Of a DNA stretch of 64,000 bases, positions 40,650 to 49,902 are shown in pieces. Origin of the DNA: Oceaniovalibus guishaninsula JLT2003 (GTDB taxonomy: Bacteria > Pseudomonadota > Alphaproteobacteria > Rhodobacterales > Rhodobacteraceae); the NCBI RefSeq assembly GCF_000299575.1, contig NZ_AMGO01000036.1, positions 62,001-126,000 of the forward strand, read 5' to 3'. Positions within the stretch are counted from its first letter, which is position 1. Each line of letters starts with the position of its first letter. The translations under genes and the position numbers were made by a program. Under the pieces are notes generated by a model, which was given only the letters and a program-made list of their open reading frames with translations, was not told the origin of the DNA and ran no database searches.

Positions 40650-42172
40650 CCGTCGCAGGAGTCGCCGTCGCCGGCATCGTTTTCCTGCTGGTGGCGGGCA
40701 CCATCGCGGCAGTTGCCGTGCGGGCCGATGGCGGTGCCGGGCTGAGGCCGTCCGACCTGGCCGCCATCCGGTTCACATTGTGGCAGGCGGTCCTTTCCGC
40801 GATCCTCAGCGTCGGGCTGGCCGTTCCGGTCGCACGGGCGCTGGCGCGCCGCCGGTTTGCCGGGCGCAGGCTGCTGGTGACGCTGCTGGGCGCGCCCTTC
40901 ATCCTGCCGGTGATCGTCGCGGTGCTGGGTCTGCTGATGGTCTTCGGCCGCGGCGGCTGGATCAACGCGGCGGGCACGGGGATGGGCCTTCCGCCCGTCA
41001 GCATCTATGGCCCCTGGGGTGTGGTGCTGGCGCATGTGTTCTTCAACCTGCCGCTGGCGGTGCGGCTGATCCTGCAAGGCTGGCTGGCCGTCCCGTCCGA
41101 GCGGTTCCGCCTGGCCGCGTCGCTGGGACTGGGCCCTTGGGCGACGTTCCGGCTGATCGAGTTGCCGATCCTGCGCGGTATCGTTCCGGGTGCGGCGCTG
41201 ATCGTGTTCCTTGTCTGCACGACAAGCTTTGCCGTGGCGCTGGCGCTTGGGGGCGGGCCGCGCGCGACGACGATCGAACTGGCCATCTATCAGGCGTTCC
41301 GCTTCGATTTCGACCTTGGACGCGCGGCGCTGCTGGCCCTGGTGCAACTGGCCGTGACGGTCGCCGCCGCCACGCTGGCGCTGACGGTGGCCCTTCCCGA
41401 CACGCTGGGCGGCGGGCTGGACCGGCATGTGGCGCGCTGGGATCTGGCCCGGCGGTGGCCGGACGGCATCCGCATCGGGCTGGCCGCGCTGTTCCTGCTG
41501 CTGCCGCTTGCCGCGCTGATCCTGCGGGGGGTGCCCAATCTGGCCGGGCTGGACACCAGCGCCTGGCTGGCTGCGATGCGATCCGTAGTGACGGCGATGG
41601 GGGCCACGGTGCTGACGCTTTGCGCCGCGCTGCCCGTCGCGGTGGCGATGCAGCGGTTGCGATGGGGCCGCGTCGTCGAAGGGCTGGCCAGCCTCGCCAT
41701 CGCCGCGTCGCCGCTGGTGGTGGGGACGGGGTTGTTCATCCTGATCTTCCCGCTGGTCGATCCGGCGCTGATGGCCCTGCCCGTGACCGCGCTGGTCAAC
41801 GCGGCGATGGCGCTGCCCTTCGCGATCCGCGCAATCGGGCCGCAGGTCGCGCAGACTGAAGCCCGCTATGGCCCTCTGGCGGATTCGCTGGGATTGACCG
41901 GCGCCGCGCGTCTGCGTCTGCTGATCCTGCCCCGGCTGTGCCGTCCGCTGGGTTTTGCCGCGGGGCTGACGGCCGCACTGTCGATGGGCGATCTGGGCGT
42001 CGTGGCGCTGTTCGCGGATGGCCGCAGCGAAACCCTGCCGCTGCACCTTTACCGGCTGATGGGTGCCTACCGGATGGACGACGCGGCGGGCGCAGCGGTG
42101 CTGTTGCTGGCGCTCAGCCTCGGGGCGTTCTGGGCCTTAGACCGTGGGGGGCGCGTCGATGCTGGCGCTTGA
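40625..42172 (+). CDS. thiP: Thiamine ABC transporter, permease (two fused halves)
   Basis: A 515-residue inner-membrane permease with about twelve helices, made of two homologous halves, as in other Fbp-type permeases. Each half holds an EAA loop (about RFRLAASLGLGPWATFRLIELP in the first and YGPLADSLGLTGAARLRLLILP in the second). The start lies inside thiB (25-base overlap) and the end overlaps thiQ by 14 bases. Confidence 0.92.
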   Translation: MAVRPRPLTVAGVAVAGIVFLLVAGTIAAVAVRADGGAGLRPSDLAAIRFTLWQAVLSAILSVGLAVPVARALARRRFAGRRLLVTLLGAPFILPVIVAVLGLLMVFGRGGWINAAGTGMGLPPVSIYGPWGVVLAHVFFNLPLAVRLILQGWLAVPSERFRLAASLGLGPWATFRLIELPILRGIVPGAALIVFLVCTTSFAVALALGGGPRATTIELAIYQAFRFDFDLGRAALLALVQLAVTVAAATLALTVALPDTLGGGLDRHVARWDLARRWPDGIRIGLAALFLLLPLAALILRGVPNLAGLDTSAWLAAMRSVVTAMGATVLTLCAALPVAVAMQRLRWGRVVEGLASLAIAASPLVVGTGLFILIFPLVDPALMALPVTALVNAAMALPFAIRAIGPQVAQTEARYGPLADSLGLTGAARLRLLILPRLCRPLGFAAGLTAALSMGDLGVVALFADGRSETLPLHLYRLMGAYRMDDAAGAAVLLLALSLGAFWALDRGGRVDAGA

Positions 42173-42851
42173 GAATGTCGTGATCCGATTGGACGATTTC
42201 GGCCTGCGGGCTGACCTTGCCGTTCCCCCGCAGGCCCGCGTCGCCGTGATGGGGCCGTCCGGCGCGGGCAAGTCCACGCTGCTGGGGGCGATCGGGGGGT
42301 TCGTGCTCCTCTCGGGCGGTCGGATCGCCTTCGACGGGCAGGACATCACCACGCTTCACCCGGCGGCGCGGCCGGTCGCCACGATCTTTCAGGACAACAA
42401 CCTGTTCCCGCATCTGACCGTCGCGCGCAACGTGGCGCTTGGCATCACCCATCGCCGCCCCGATACCGCGACGCGCGCGCGGGTGGCAGACGCGCTGATG
42501 CAGGTCGGACTCGACGGTTTCGGCGACCGGCTGCCGGGATCGCTGTCGGGCGGACAGCAGGGGCGGGCGGCGTTGGCGCGGGCGCTGGTGCGGGACAAGC
42601 CGCTCTGGCTGCTGGACGAACCGTTCGCCGCCCTCGGGCCGGGCCTGCGCGCCCGGATGATCGCGCTGGTCGATGCAGTGGCCGCGCGGGCCGGGGCGAC
42701 GGTGCTGATGGTCACGCACGATCCGACCGATGCGGCGGCATTGGGGGGCGAGATCGTTGTAGTCGCGAATGGCATGGCCGCCGCACCCAGGCCGGCGGCG
42801 CGTCTGCTGGCCGATCCGCCACCGGCACTGGCGGCCTATCTGCGCCGATAG
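42159..42851 (+). CDS. thiQ: Thiamine ABC transporter, ATP-binding protein
   Basis: A 230-residue ATPase: Walker A GPSGAGKST, Q-loop IFQDNNLFPHLTV, signature LSGGQQGRAALARAL, Walker B LWLLDEPFAALGP and H-loop MVTHDP. It powers ThiBP uptake. The ATG at 42159 is chosen over a GTG 15 bases upstream because MLALENV is the usual start and G-rich sequence lies before it. Confidence 0.92.
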   Translation: MLALENVVIRLDDFGLRADLAVPPQARVAVMGPSGAGKSTLLGAIGGFVLLSGGRIAFDGQDITTLHPAARPVATIFQDNNLFPHLTVARNVALGITHRRPDTATRARVADALMQVGLDGFGDRLPGSLSGGQQGRAALARALVRDKPLWLLDEPFAALGPGLRARMIALVDAVAARAGATVLMVTHDPTDAAALGGEIVVVANGMAAAPRPAARLLADPPPALAAYLRR

Positions 42852-42852
42852 A

Positions 42853-42884
42853 AAAAGGCGCGCCCCGCCGGGGGACGCGCCTTG
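42853..42884. terminator. Bidirectional terminator between thiQ and petC
   Basis: AAGGCGCG-CCCC and GGGG-(GA)-CGCGCCTT form a long GC-rich stem with A residues before and T residues inside the arms, in the 54-base gap between converging operons. Confidence 0.75.
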
Positions 42885-42905
42885 GATCGTGATGGACCCG
42901 CCGGA

Positions 42906-43712
42906 TCAGACGCTTCGGTCGTGCTCCAGCTTGCGCTTGTAGGGCGCCCAGATCCGCTTGTTGGTCAGGTAGAGGAGCGCCGACAGGATCACCAGCATGA
43001 TGACGCCGACGAACCCCGCTTCCTTGCGCGCGTTCAGCTTGGGTTCCGCCGTCCACATCATGAAGGCCGACACGTCCGCCGAAATCGCGCTGATGTCGTT
43101 CGGGCTGCCATCCGCGAATTCCAGGTCCTCGCCATAAAGCGGCGGGGCCATCGCGATCCAGCCGCCGGGGAAGATGTGGTTCTCGTAAAGGATGGCGCCG
43201 GCTTCTTCTTTCGTCTCGCCGGTATAGCCCATCAGCAGGGCATGGATGTATTCCGGCCCGCCCATGCCCTTGACAAGTTGATTGAGACCCAGACCGTAAG
43301 GCCCGTGAAAACCGGCCCGCGCCTTGGCCATCAGCGACAAATCGGGGGCGTTGGCCAGCGCCGACCGGGGAAAGTGATCGGTCGGGATGGCGGTGCGGAA
43401 GTCCCCCTGCCCGTCGTTCAGTTCGGGGTCGAACACCTCGTAGAAGGCGGCATAGGCGCGAACCTGATCCTCAGGCAGTTCGGGACCGCCTTCTTCGCCC
43501 AGCGATCGGAACGAAACGAATTTCATTCCGTGGCAGGCCGAACAGATCTCGGTATAGACCTGCAACCCGCGCTGAAGCTGCATCCGGTCATAGCTGCCGA
43601 ACGGCCCTTCGAACGGAAAGGCGTAATCCTCGACATGAGCGGTTTCGGCAGCGGCACCGGCCTGGACGATGCCGAGTGTCAGCAGGGCCGAGAGAGCGAG
43701 CGTCTTGAACAT
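42906..43712 (-). CDS. petC: Cytochrome c1 of the bc1 complex
   Basis: Haem-c subunit (268 aa) of ubiquinol-cytochrome c reductase. A Sec signal (cleaved near GAAAE) leads to CSACH (Cys57, Cys60, His61), then [22 protein letters not shown]. The C-terminal helix [21 protein letters not shown] anchors it in the membrane with the haem domain in the periplasm. AAGGAAG is eight bases before the ATG. Last gene of petABC (fbcFBC). Confidence 0.95.
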   Translation of the reverse strand: MFKTLALSALLTLGIVQAGAAAETAHVEDYAFPFEGPFGSYDRMQLQRGLQVYTEICSACHGMKFVSFRSLGEEGGPELPEDQVRAYAAFYEVFDPELNDGQGDFRTAIPTDHFPRSALANAPDLSLMAKARAGFHGPYGLGLNQLVKGMGGPEYIHALLMGYTGETKEEAGAILYENHIFPGGWIAMAPPLYGEDLEFADGSPNDISAISADVSAFMMWTAEPKLNARKEAGFVGVIMLVILSALLYLTNKRIWAPYKRKLEHDRSV

Positions 43713-43723
43713 CTGTTTCTTCC

Positions 43724-45067
43724 TTACTCGGCCGGGTTCACGACGGTCGTGGTGCCGCCCGTATTCGGGGCATAGTGCGCGGCGTAATCCTCCTCGATCG
43801 TCGCGGGCTGTTGCAGCGGCTTCTCGAACACGCCCAGCAACGGCAGGATGACCAGGAAATACGCAAACCAGTAGGCCGACGCTATCAGCGAGATCGTGGC
43901 ATAAGGTTCGTCGGTCGGCATCGCCCCCACCCACATCAGCACGAAAAAATCGACCAGCAGCAGCGCGAACCACCACTTGAATTGCGGACGATACCGGCCC
44001 GACCGGACCGACGACGTGTCGAGCCAGGGCGCCAGCGCCATCACCAGGATCGCGCCGAACATCGCCAGCACGCCGAAGAACTTGGCGTCGATGATGCCGC
44101 CGGTGATCCAGTTGGCCGCAATGACAACCCAGACGTCGCCGGTGAAGGCCCGCAGGATCGCGTAGAACGGCAGGAAATACCATTCGGGCACGATATGCGC
44201 GGGCGTCGAGAGGGGGTTCGCCTCGATATAGTTGTCGGGGTGGCCCAGATAGTTGGGCATGAACCCGACAATGGCGAAGAACACCACCAGGATCACGGCC
44301 AGCGCGAACAGGTCCTTCATGACGAAATAGGGCCAGAACGGCAGGGTATCGCGCTGGGCCGCTTCCTTGCTGGTGCGGCGCACCTCGACCCCGGTGGGGT
44401 TGTTGTTGCCCGTGGTATGAAAGGCCCAGATATGCACCGCCGTCAGACCCGCCAAGATCATCGGGAACAGATAGTGCAGCGAGAAGAAGCGCGTCAGCGT
44501 GTAGTTGTCCACCGCCGGTCCGCCCAGGAGCCAGGTCTGCAACCCTTCGCCGATGAACGGGATCGCGCCGAACAGGCCGGTGATGACGGTGGCGCCCCAG
44601 AACGACATCTGCCCCCAGGGCAGGACATAACCCATGAAGGCCGTCCCCATCATCAGCAGATACATCAGGATGCCGATGATCCAGGTGACTTCGCGCGGTT
44701 CCTTGTAGGAACCGTAATAGAGGTTGCGGAAGATATGCGCATAGACCGCGACGAAGAACAGCGACGCGCCGTTGGCGTGCATGTAGCGCAGCATGTGGCC
44801 GCCGTTGACGTTGCGCATGATGTGTTCGACCGACGCGAAGGCGAGGCTGGTGTCGGGCGTGTAGTGCATGACCAGCACGATGCCGGTGACGATCTGAAGC
44901 ACCAGCGTGAAGGTCAGCACGATCCCCCAGATCCACATCCAGTTCAGGTTGCGGGGGGTCGGGATCATCAGGGTGTCGTAAAGCAGCCCGACGATCGGCA
45001 GGCGCTTGTGCAGCCAACGCTCTCCGCTGGAGTTCGGCTGGTAATGGTCGTGCGGTATTCCGGCCAT
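43724..45067 (-). CDS. petB: Cytochrome b of the bc1 complex
   Basis: A 447-residue membrane subunit with eight helices holding two b haems and both quinone sites. Characteristic segments: [32 protein letters not shown] (haem His), [18 protein letters not shown] (Qo site), [13 protein letters not shown] and the PEWYF motif in [12 protein letters not shown]. The length exceeds mitochondrial forms by a C-terminal extension usual in Rhodobacterales. Middle gene of petABC. Confidence 0.96.
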   Translation of the reverse strand: MAGIPHDHYQPNSSGERWLHKRLPIVGLLYDTLMIPTPRNLNWMWIWGIVLTFTLVLQIVTGIVLVMHYTPDTSLAFASVEHIMRNVNGGHMLRYMHANGASLFFVAVYAHIFRNLYYGSYKEPREVTWIIGILMYLLMMGTAFMGYVLPWGQMSFWGATVITGLFGAIPFIGEGLQTWLLGGPAVDNYTLTRFFSLHYLFPMILAGLTAVHIWAFHTTGNNNPTGVEVRRTSKEAAQRDTLPFWPYFVMKDLFALAVILVVFFAIVGFMPNYLGHPDNYIEANPLSTPAHIVPEWYFLPFYAILRAFTGDVWVVIAANWITGGIIDAKFFGVLAMFGAILVMALAPWLDTSSVRSGRYRPQFKWWFALLLVDFFVLMWVGAMPTDEPYATISLIASAYWFAYFLVILPLLGVFEKPLQQPATIEEDYAAHYAPNTGGTTTVVNPAE

Positions 45068-45078
45068 GTCGTGTTTCC

Positions 45079-45639
45079 TTACCCCAGAACGATGGTGGTT
45101 TCGTCGACGAATTCAGCCACCGGAACCGGCAGGTTCTTCGGCGCGGGCCCCCGGCGGATCCGCCCGGCGGTGTCATAATGCGATCCGTGGCACGGGCAGA
45201 ACCAGCCGCCGAAATCGCCCGCGTCGCCCAGCGGCACGCAGCCCAGATGCGTGCAGACGCCCATCATCACCAGCCAGTCCTCGCGCCCGTCCAGCGTGCG
45301 GTTCTCGTCCGTGGCGGGGGCGGTTCCGTCGATGTTGGCGTTCTCGGCAAAAGGATCGGGCAGGCTGCTGACATCCACCGCGCGGGCCTCGAGGATCTCC
45401 TCCTCGGTGCGGCGGCGGATGAAGACGGGTTTGCCCAGCCACTTGACGGTCAGCTGCGTGCCCGGTTCCACCCCGCCGACATCGACGCGGATGGAGCTGA
45501 GCGCCTGAACGTCCGACGACGGGTTCATCTGATCGACCAGCGGCCATACGGCGGCACCGGCGACGACGACACCGGCCCCGGCCGTCGCGTAATAGAGGAA
45601 ATCGCGGCGCGTGCCGTGCGGATCGTCTGTATGCGACAT
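45079..45639 (-). CDS. petA: Rieske iron-sulfur subunit of the bc1 complex
   Basis: A 186-residue 2Fe-2S protein. The N-terminus [16 protein letters not shown] is a non-cleaved twin-arginine signal anchor. The cluster ligands are in CTHLGC and CPCHGSHYD, the disulfide-braced Rieske motifs. [12 protein letters not shown] closes the fold. It is first in petABC and separated from petB by 11 bases. Confidence 0.96.
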   Translation of the reverse strand: MSHTDDPHGTRRDFLYYATAGAGVVVAGAAVWPLVDQMNPSSDVQALSSIRVDVGGVEPGTQLTVKWLGKPVFIRRRTEEEILEARAVDVSSLPDPFAENANIDGTAPATDENRTLDGREDWLVMMGVCTHLGCVPLGDAGDFGGWFCPCHGSHYDTAGRIRRGPAPKNLPVPVAEFVDETTIVLG

Positions 45640-45812
45640 CTATGCATCTCCATCCTGATGCGCGCTGCGGCGGCGCCGGCCCGCGCATGTCCAATTCGGC
45701 CGCCCCCGCAGGGTCCGGTCATCTTCCCCGGCTGTCTAGCGGGCAAGTCGGGCACGGTCCAGCGGACAAACCGGCGCATAGTGCCGTTTCGCCACAGGAC
45801 ACCGGCAAAAAA

Positions 45813-46418
45813 TCAGGCGTCGGGGCGCGTCGCCGCCATGGCGGGCCGGGCGGCGAACCGTGCGTCCCATGCGGCCAGACCGGGGCGTTCCTGCCGCCAG
45901 TCGCGGTCCGCATGGCGGAAATCGAGGTATCCCAGCGCGCAGCCCAGCGCCACCTGCCCCATATCCAGCGGCCCGCCCAGATGGCTGAGCCAGCGCGCCT
46001 CGACCGCGTCCAGCGCGCGCGCGATCTTCGACCACTGGGCTTCGACCCAGTCCCCGAATTGCTTTTCGGCGGGGCGCACGCGACCCTCGTAGACCATCAG
46101 CACCGCCGCTTCCATGATGCCGTCCGCCGTCGCCTCCAGCGTCAAGACATCGTAAAGCCGCGACGGCGGATAGAGCGTCTTCGCCGCCCGGTCGTCGAGA
46201 TAGCGGCAGATCACCCGACTGTCATAGAGCGCCGGACCCTCCGGCCTGACCAGTACCGGGATCTTGCCCAGCGGATTGACCGCCGAGGCGGAACTGCCCG
46301 CGACGGGGTTCGCGGTGATCGTCACGACACGTACCGCGTCCTGCTGGCCGGTCTCGTGCAGCAACACCCGGACCTTACGCGCGAAGGGCGAAGCGGGGTT
46401 CTGAAACAGTTCCATCAT
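45813..46418 (-). CDS. Glutathione S-transferase family protein
   Basis: A 201-residue protein with an N-terminal thioredoxin-like domain (MMELFQNPASPFARKVRVLLHE; Ser in the active-site position), the cis-Pro segment NPLGKIPVLV and the DSRVICRYLDD glutathione-binding part, then an all-helical C-terminal domain. It may detoxify electrophiles; substrate unknown. The ATG at 46418 has AAGG about 12 bases upstream; longer frames add residues with no GST homology. Confidence 0.85.
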   Translation of the reverse strand: MMELFQNPASPFARKVRVLLHETGQQDAVRVVTITANPVAGSSASAVNPLGKIPVLVRPEGPALYDSRVICRYLDDRAAKTLYPPSRLYDVLTLEATADGIMEAAVLMVYEGRVRPAEKQFGDWVEAQWSKIARALDAVEARWLSHLGGPLDMGQVALGCALGYLDFRHADRDWRQERPGLAAWDARFAARPAMAATRPDA

Positions 46419-46712
46419 GTCGTGCCATACCTTTTCGCCGATACCCTGTCCGGTCTGCGCCATCCGCCGCCCCGTGACAAGGGAACCGGCAACCGCAGCC
46501 GCCGTTCGGTTGCGCCGCAATGTCGGCGCGGGACTGGGCGTTGACCGTCATCCGCGTCCATATCGGGGATCGGCATGGGGCTGATGACGCGACGGACCGG
46601 CCTCGGCACCGCGCTGTGTTTCCCGATCCGCGGGCATTTCACAATCGGCCGGTTTTCGCTGCCCCTGCCGTGCAGCGCCGTCCTCCCCGGCCGCGAGGCG
46701 GGTGACTGACCG

Positions 46713-47975
46713 TCAGACGAGCCGCGCCGTCAGCCTTGCGCCGTCCCGACCCGCGATCCGGGCCTTGACGATCCGTCCGACCGGCTGCGGCACCTGAAAC
46801 GCGACTTCGGCAAAATGCTCGGTCCGTCCCATCGTCGGGCTTTCCATCAATACCGAATGGACGCGGCCTGTCTGCGCCTCAAGATGCCGGGACGCGGCCG
46901 CCTCTCCGGCAGCGCGCAAACGGGCGGCGCGGTCGCGGATCCTCGCACCGTCGATGGCGGGCATCTTCGCCGCCGGGGTGCCCTGCCTGGCCGAATAGGG
47001 GAAGACATGCAGCCATGTCAGCCCGCAGGCGTCGATCAGCGACAGGCTTTCGTCGAAATGGGCGTCCGTCTCGGTCGGGAAACCGGCGATGATGTCGGCG
47101 CCGAAGGTGATGTCGGGGCGCAGGCGCCGGGCCTCGTCGCAGAACGCGACGGCGTCGGCGCGCAGGTGCCGGCGCTTCATCCGCTTCAGGATCAGATCCG
47201 ATCCGTGTTGCAGCGACAGGTGCAGATGCGGCATCAGCCGCTCCTGCTCGGCGATCGCGCGCATCAGCGCCGCGTCGGCCTCGATGCTGTCGATCGAGCT
47301 GATCCGCAGGCGCGGCAGGTCGGGCACCAGCCGCAGGATGCGCGTCACCAGATCGCCCAGCCGCGGCGTGCCGGGCAGATCGGCACCCCAGCTTGTCAGA
47401 TCCACCCCGGTCAGCACGACCTCGGCATAGCCGGCGGCGGACAGGCGGCGGATCTGCTCGACCACGACCCCTGCGGGAACCGAGCGCGAATTGCCGCGGC
47501 CATAGGGAATGATGCAGAACGTGCAGCGGTGATCGCAGCCGTTCTGCACCTGCACATAGGCGCGGCTGCGCGTGCCGAACCCGTCGATCAGATGGCCGGC
47601 CGTTTCGCGCACCGACATGATGTCGTCGACCCGCACCCGTTCGGTCGGCCCGGTGAAATCGGGCGCCAACGACGCCCAGACCGCCGGCGACATCTTTTCC
47701 GCGTTGCCCAGCACATGCGCGACCTCGGGCATGGCGGCGAACGTCTCGGGTTGGGTCTGGGCGGCGCATCCCGTCACCACGATCCGCGCGCCGGGGTTGG
47801 CGCGGTGCAGACGGCGGATGTCCTGGCGGGCCTTGCGCACCGCCTCGGCCGTCACGGCGCAGGTGTTGACGATGACCGCGTCGGTCAGCCCCGCATCGGC
47901 CGCCAGCGCCTTCATCGCCTCGGCTTCATAGGCGTTCAGGCGGCAGCCATGGTTGGAAAAGACCGGCGCGTTCAT
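46713..47975 (-). CDS. mtaB: tRNA threonylcarbamoyladenosine methylthiotransferase
   Basis: Radical-SAM enzyme (420 aa) that adds the 2-methylthio group to t6A37 in tRNAs reading ANN codons. The N-terminal MTTase domain has three cluster Cys (NHGCRLN, NTCAV, TGCAAQ). The radical SAM domain has CDHRCTFC around residue 140, and a TRAM domain ends the protein. It is coupled to dapF by an ATGA overlap. Confidence 0.93.
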   Translation of the reverse strand: MNAPVFSNHGCRLNAYEAEAMKALAADAGLTDAVIVNTCAVTAEAVRKARQDIRRLHRANPGARIVVTGCAAQTQPETFAAMPEVAHVLGNAEKMSPAVWASLAPDFTGPTERVRVDDIMSVRETAGHLIDGFGTRSRAYVQVQNGCDHRCTFCIIPYGRGNSRSVPAGVVVEQIRRLSAAGYAEVVLTGVDLTSWGADLPGTPRLGDLVTRILRLVPDLPRLRISSIDSIEADAALMRAIAEQERLMPHLHLSLQHGSDLILKRMKRRHLRADAVAFCDEARRLRPDITFGADIIAGFPTETDAHFDESLSLIDACGLTWLHVFPYSARQGTPAAKMPAIDGARIRDRAARLRAAGEAAASRHLEAQTGRVHSVLMESPTMGRTEHFAEVAFQVPQPVGRIVKARIAGRDGARLTARLV

Positions 47976-48787
47976 CGGATGCCCGCCAGCCACGCACCCG
48001 TCAGCGTGGCGGTGAAGACATGCGCCGTCGGCCCGGTCATCCACACGCCGTCGTCGCGCCAATCGACCGCAAGCGTCCCCCCGTCGAGTTCGACCGTCAC
48101 GGCCCGTCCGGTCAACCCGCGCCGGACCGCCGCGACGGCCACGGCGCAGGACGAGCTGCCCGAAGCCAGCGTAACGCCCGCGCCGCGTTCCCAGACCCGG
48201 ACGCGCAGGGTATCGGGGCCGATGACCTGTACGATCTGCACGTTGGTGCGTTGCGGGAAAAGCGCGTGCGTCTCGTGCGCGGCGCCGAACCGGGCCAGAT
48301 CGACCTGCGCGACATCGGCGACGAAGAAGGTGCAGTGCGGGTTGCCCATGCCGGTGGCGACCGGATCGCCGGCAATCGGCAGGCAACCGGTGGGCACATC
48401 GCGGGCCAGCGGGATGTCCCGCCATCCCAGTTGCGGCCGGCCCATATTCACCGATGTCAGCCCGGCACCCGCGTTGACGGCCTGTAACAACCCGCGCGAC
48501 GTTCGCAGCGTCAGCCGGTCGCGGCCGTTCATCAGGTGCCGCGCAATGCAGCGCGTGGCGTTCCCGCAGGCATCCGACATCGACCCGTCGGCGTTCCAGA
48601 ATGTCAGCCGGGCGTCGGCATCCTCGTCCGCATCTATGGCGGCGATCTGGTCGCAGCCCACGCCGAAATGCCGGTTGGCCAAGGCACGGGCGATGGCCGG
48701 CGTGACCTCGACAGGCCGCTCGCGCCGGTCGATGACGACGAAATCGTTCCCCAGCCCGTGCATCTTCATGATCGTCAGCGCATCCAT
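47972..48787 (-). CDS. dapF: Diaminopimelate epimerase
   Basis: Converts LL- to meso-diaminopimelate for lysine and peptidoglycan synthesis. The 271-residue protein begins with KMHGLGNDFVVID; the two catalytic Cys lie in DACGNATRC and GSSSCAVAV. MGNPHCTFF is a further conserved site. The ATG at 48787 starts MDALTIMKMHGLG. dapF and mtaB form a short operon; tRNA-Lys begins divergently 93 bases upstream. Confidence 0.93.
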   Translation of the reverse strand: MDALTIMKMHGLGNDFVVIDRRERPVEVTPAIARALANRHFGVGCDQIAAIDADEDADARLTFWNADGSMSDACGNATRCIARHLMNGRDRLTLRTSRGLLQAVNAGAGLTSVNMGRPQLGWRDIPLARDVPTGCLPIAGDPVATGMGNPHCTFFVADVAQVDLARFGAAHETHALFPQRTNVQIVQVIGPDTLRVRVWERGAGVTLASGSSSCAVAVAAVRRGLTGRAVTVELDGGTLAVDWRDDGVWMTGPTAHVFTATLTGAWLAGIR

Positions 48788-48880
48788 CGCCGCCCTATAG
48801 ACCTGACGGAATTGCGGCGAAAGAGGGCGGGGCATTTCCGCTTGACCGCTTGCGCCGCCGAAGCTAGTCACCGCGCCTGT

Positions 48881-48956
48881 GAGCCGGTAGCTCAGTTGGT
48901 AGAGCAACTGACTTTTAATCAGTAGGTCCAGGGTTCGAGCCCCTGCCGGCTCACCA
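48881..48956 (+). tRNA. tRNA-Lys (anticodon UUU)
   Basis: A complete 76-base cloverleaf: acceptor GAGCCGG/CCGGCTC, D-arm TAGCTCAGTTGGTAGAGCA, anticodon stem ACTGA/TCAGT with loop CTTTTAA (anticodon TTT), T-arm with GGTTCGAGCCC, and encoded CCA. Confidence 0.97.
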
Positions 48957-49023
48957 CTTCGCCGCCTGTCCCGCGACCGGGACACAAGTTTCCGAACACC
49001 TTGTCAAAACGGATCATATCGCA

Positions 49024-49638
49024 ATGAAATTGCTTCCCGCCGTCGCGGCGATGGCGCTGATCGTGGTCGCGTCGAATGTTCTGGTGCAGTTCCTTTACGG
49101 TCAATGGCTGACCTGGGGGGCGTTCACCTATCCGCTGGCATTCCTCGTCACCGACCTGACCAACCGCCTGCACGGGCCGGCCGCCGCTCGCCGGGTGGTG
49201 ATGGCCGGGTTCGGCGCCGGACTGGTCTGTTCGGTGATCGGGACGCAGATCATCGGGCCCGAGGGCCCGCTGGTGACGGGGCGGATCGCGCTGGCCTCGG
49301 CCACGGCGTTTCTGGGCGCGCAGATGCTGGATGTGACACTATTCGACCGGCTGCGCGGCGGGCGCTGGTGGCGGGCGCCGCTGGTGTCGTCGCTGGTCGG
49401 ATCGGCGCTGGACACGGCGCTGTTTTTCAGCATTGCGTTCAGTGCCTTGCTGCCTTTCGGCGATGTCGCCTGGGCGAACGGGACGGTGCCGCTGCTGGGC
49501 CGGGGGCCGGACGCGCCGCTTTGGGTCAGCCTGGCGGTGGCGGATTGGGGGGTCAAACTGGCGCTGGCGGTGATCGCGCTGGTGCCTTTCCGCATGACGG
49601 TGGGGCGGCTGTCGGGCAGGCCGGTCGAAAGGCTTTGA
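49024..49638 (+). CDS. Queuosine precursor transporter (YhhQ/VUT family)
   Basis: A 204-residue inner-membrane protein with five to six helices. FLYGQWLTWGAFTYPLAFLVTDLTNR and the LASATAFLGAQMLDVTLFDRLR segment are typical of YhhQ, which imports preQ0/preQ1 or queuine for tRNA modification. SLVGSALDTALFF is the conserved central helix. The SD is weak. It is 67 bases downstream of tRNA-Lys. Confidence 0.88.
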   Translation: MKLLPAVAAMALIVVASNVLVQFLYGQWLTWGAFTYPLAFLVTDLTNRLHGPAAARRVVMAGFGAGLVCSVIGTQIIGPEGPLVTGRIALASATAFLGAQMLDVTLFDRLRGGRWWRAPLVSSLVGSALDTALFFSIAFSALLPFGDVAWANGTVPLLGRGPDAPLWVSLAVADWGVKLALAVIALVPFRMTVGRLSGRPVERL

Positions 49639-49697
49639 CTTATGCCGAATCTGTGGCAGGTTCGCGCTATCGGAAACAAGCGAAAGGAGGTGGTCCA

Positions 49698-49760
49698 GTG
49701 TCTAGTTTGATGTTGGAGATCGGTGTCGGAACAGTCGCGGGGAACCGTAAGCGGGGGTAA
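49698..49760 (+). CDS. Leader peptide, 20 aa
   Basis: GTG start directly after a near-full-length SD; the product reads (M)SSLMLEIGVGTVAGNRKRG. A GTG start behind so strong an SD is odd for such a short ORF and suggests a regulatory uORF or a real small protein. There is no run of one amino acid as in classical attenuators. It lies in the same direction as arfB, 140 bases ahead, with a terminator in between. Confidence 0.6.
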   Translation: MSSLMLEIGVGTVAGNRKRG

Positions 49761-49823
49761 CGCCCCGAAGTCGCTTTCGCGATTGGACCCATGTCCTAAC
49801 CGGGTCCATCTCCTGATCAATCG

Positions 49824-49850
49824 GGGGCCATCCTTCGGGGTGGCCCCTTT
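49824..49850 (+). terminator. Intrinsic terminator after the leader ORF
   Basis: GGGGCCATCC-TTCG-GGGTGGCCCC-TTT: a ten-base stem with one G-T pair, a stable TTCG loop and three T. It sits 63 bases after the leader stop and 53 bases before arfB. Confidence 0.85.
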
Positions 49851-49860
49851 CACGTCGAAA

Positions 49861-49900
49861 CGTACAAATTGTACAGTTCACGCCCCGAAATGTACGGTTC
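49861..49900 (+). repeat. Copy B of the 40-bp element with three GTAC cores
   Basis: GTAC cores start at 49862, 49871 and 49892 (spacings 9 and 21). The sequence matches the minus strand of 35061-35100 at 33 of 40 positions, including GTACAGTTC and CCCGAAA. It ends two bases before the arfB start codon, so it covers the region where its SD and perhaps its promoter would lie. Confidence 0.75.
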
Positions 49901-49902
49901 AC

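Larger units (their letters stand above)
49635..49850 (+). ncRNA. Structured leader RNA with SD/anti-SD pairing, candidate riboregulator
   Basis: The stretch has an extreme Shine-Dalgarno sequence (49682-49696, 14 of 15 positions complementary to the usual alphaproteobacterial 16S 3' end) before a 20-codon ORF. A perfect seven-base stem joins 49784-49790 (TGGACCC) and 49802-49808. The stretch 49803-49814 (GGTCCATCTCCT) can instead pair with the SD at 49685-49696 in 11 of 12 positions, one of them a G-T pair. A TTCG-capped terminator ends at 49850. The two foldings exclude each other. TTGACT at 49635 may be a -35 element, so the 5' limit is uncertain. Confidence 0.55.

Noticed and set aside
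46575-46709. A 44-codon frame (MGLMTRRTGLGTALCF...) between the GST gene and mtaB
   Set aside because: A GGGGA lies before the ATG, but the product shows no recognisable feature and the spacer is short; support is too thin to list it as a gene.
49861-49900. The GTAC element read as a LexA (SOS) box because it contains GTTC
   Set aside because: The alphaproteobacterial LexA site needs GTTC-N7-GTTC; the second GTTC is not at that distance in either copy.
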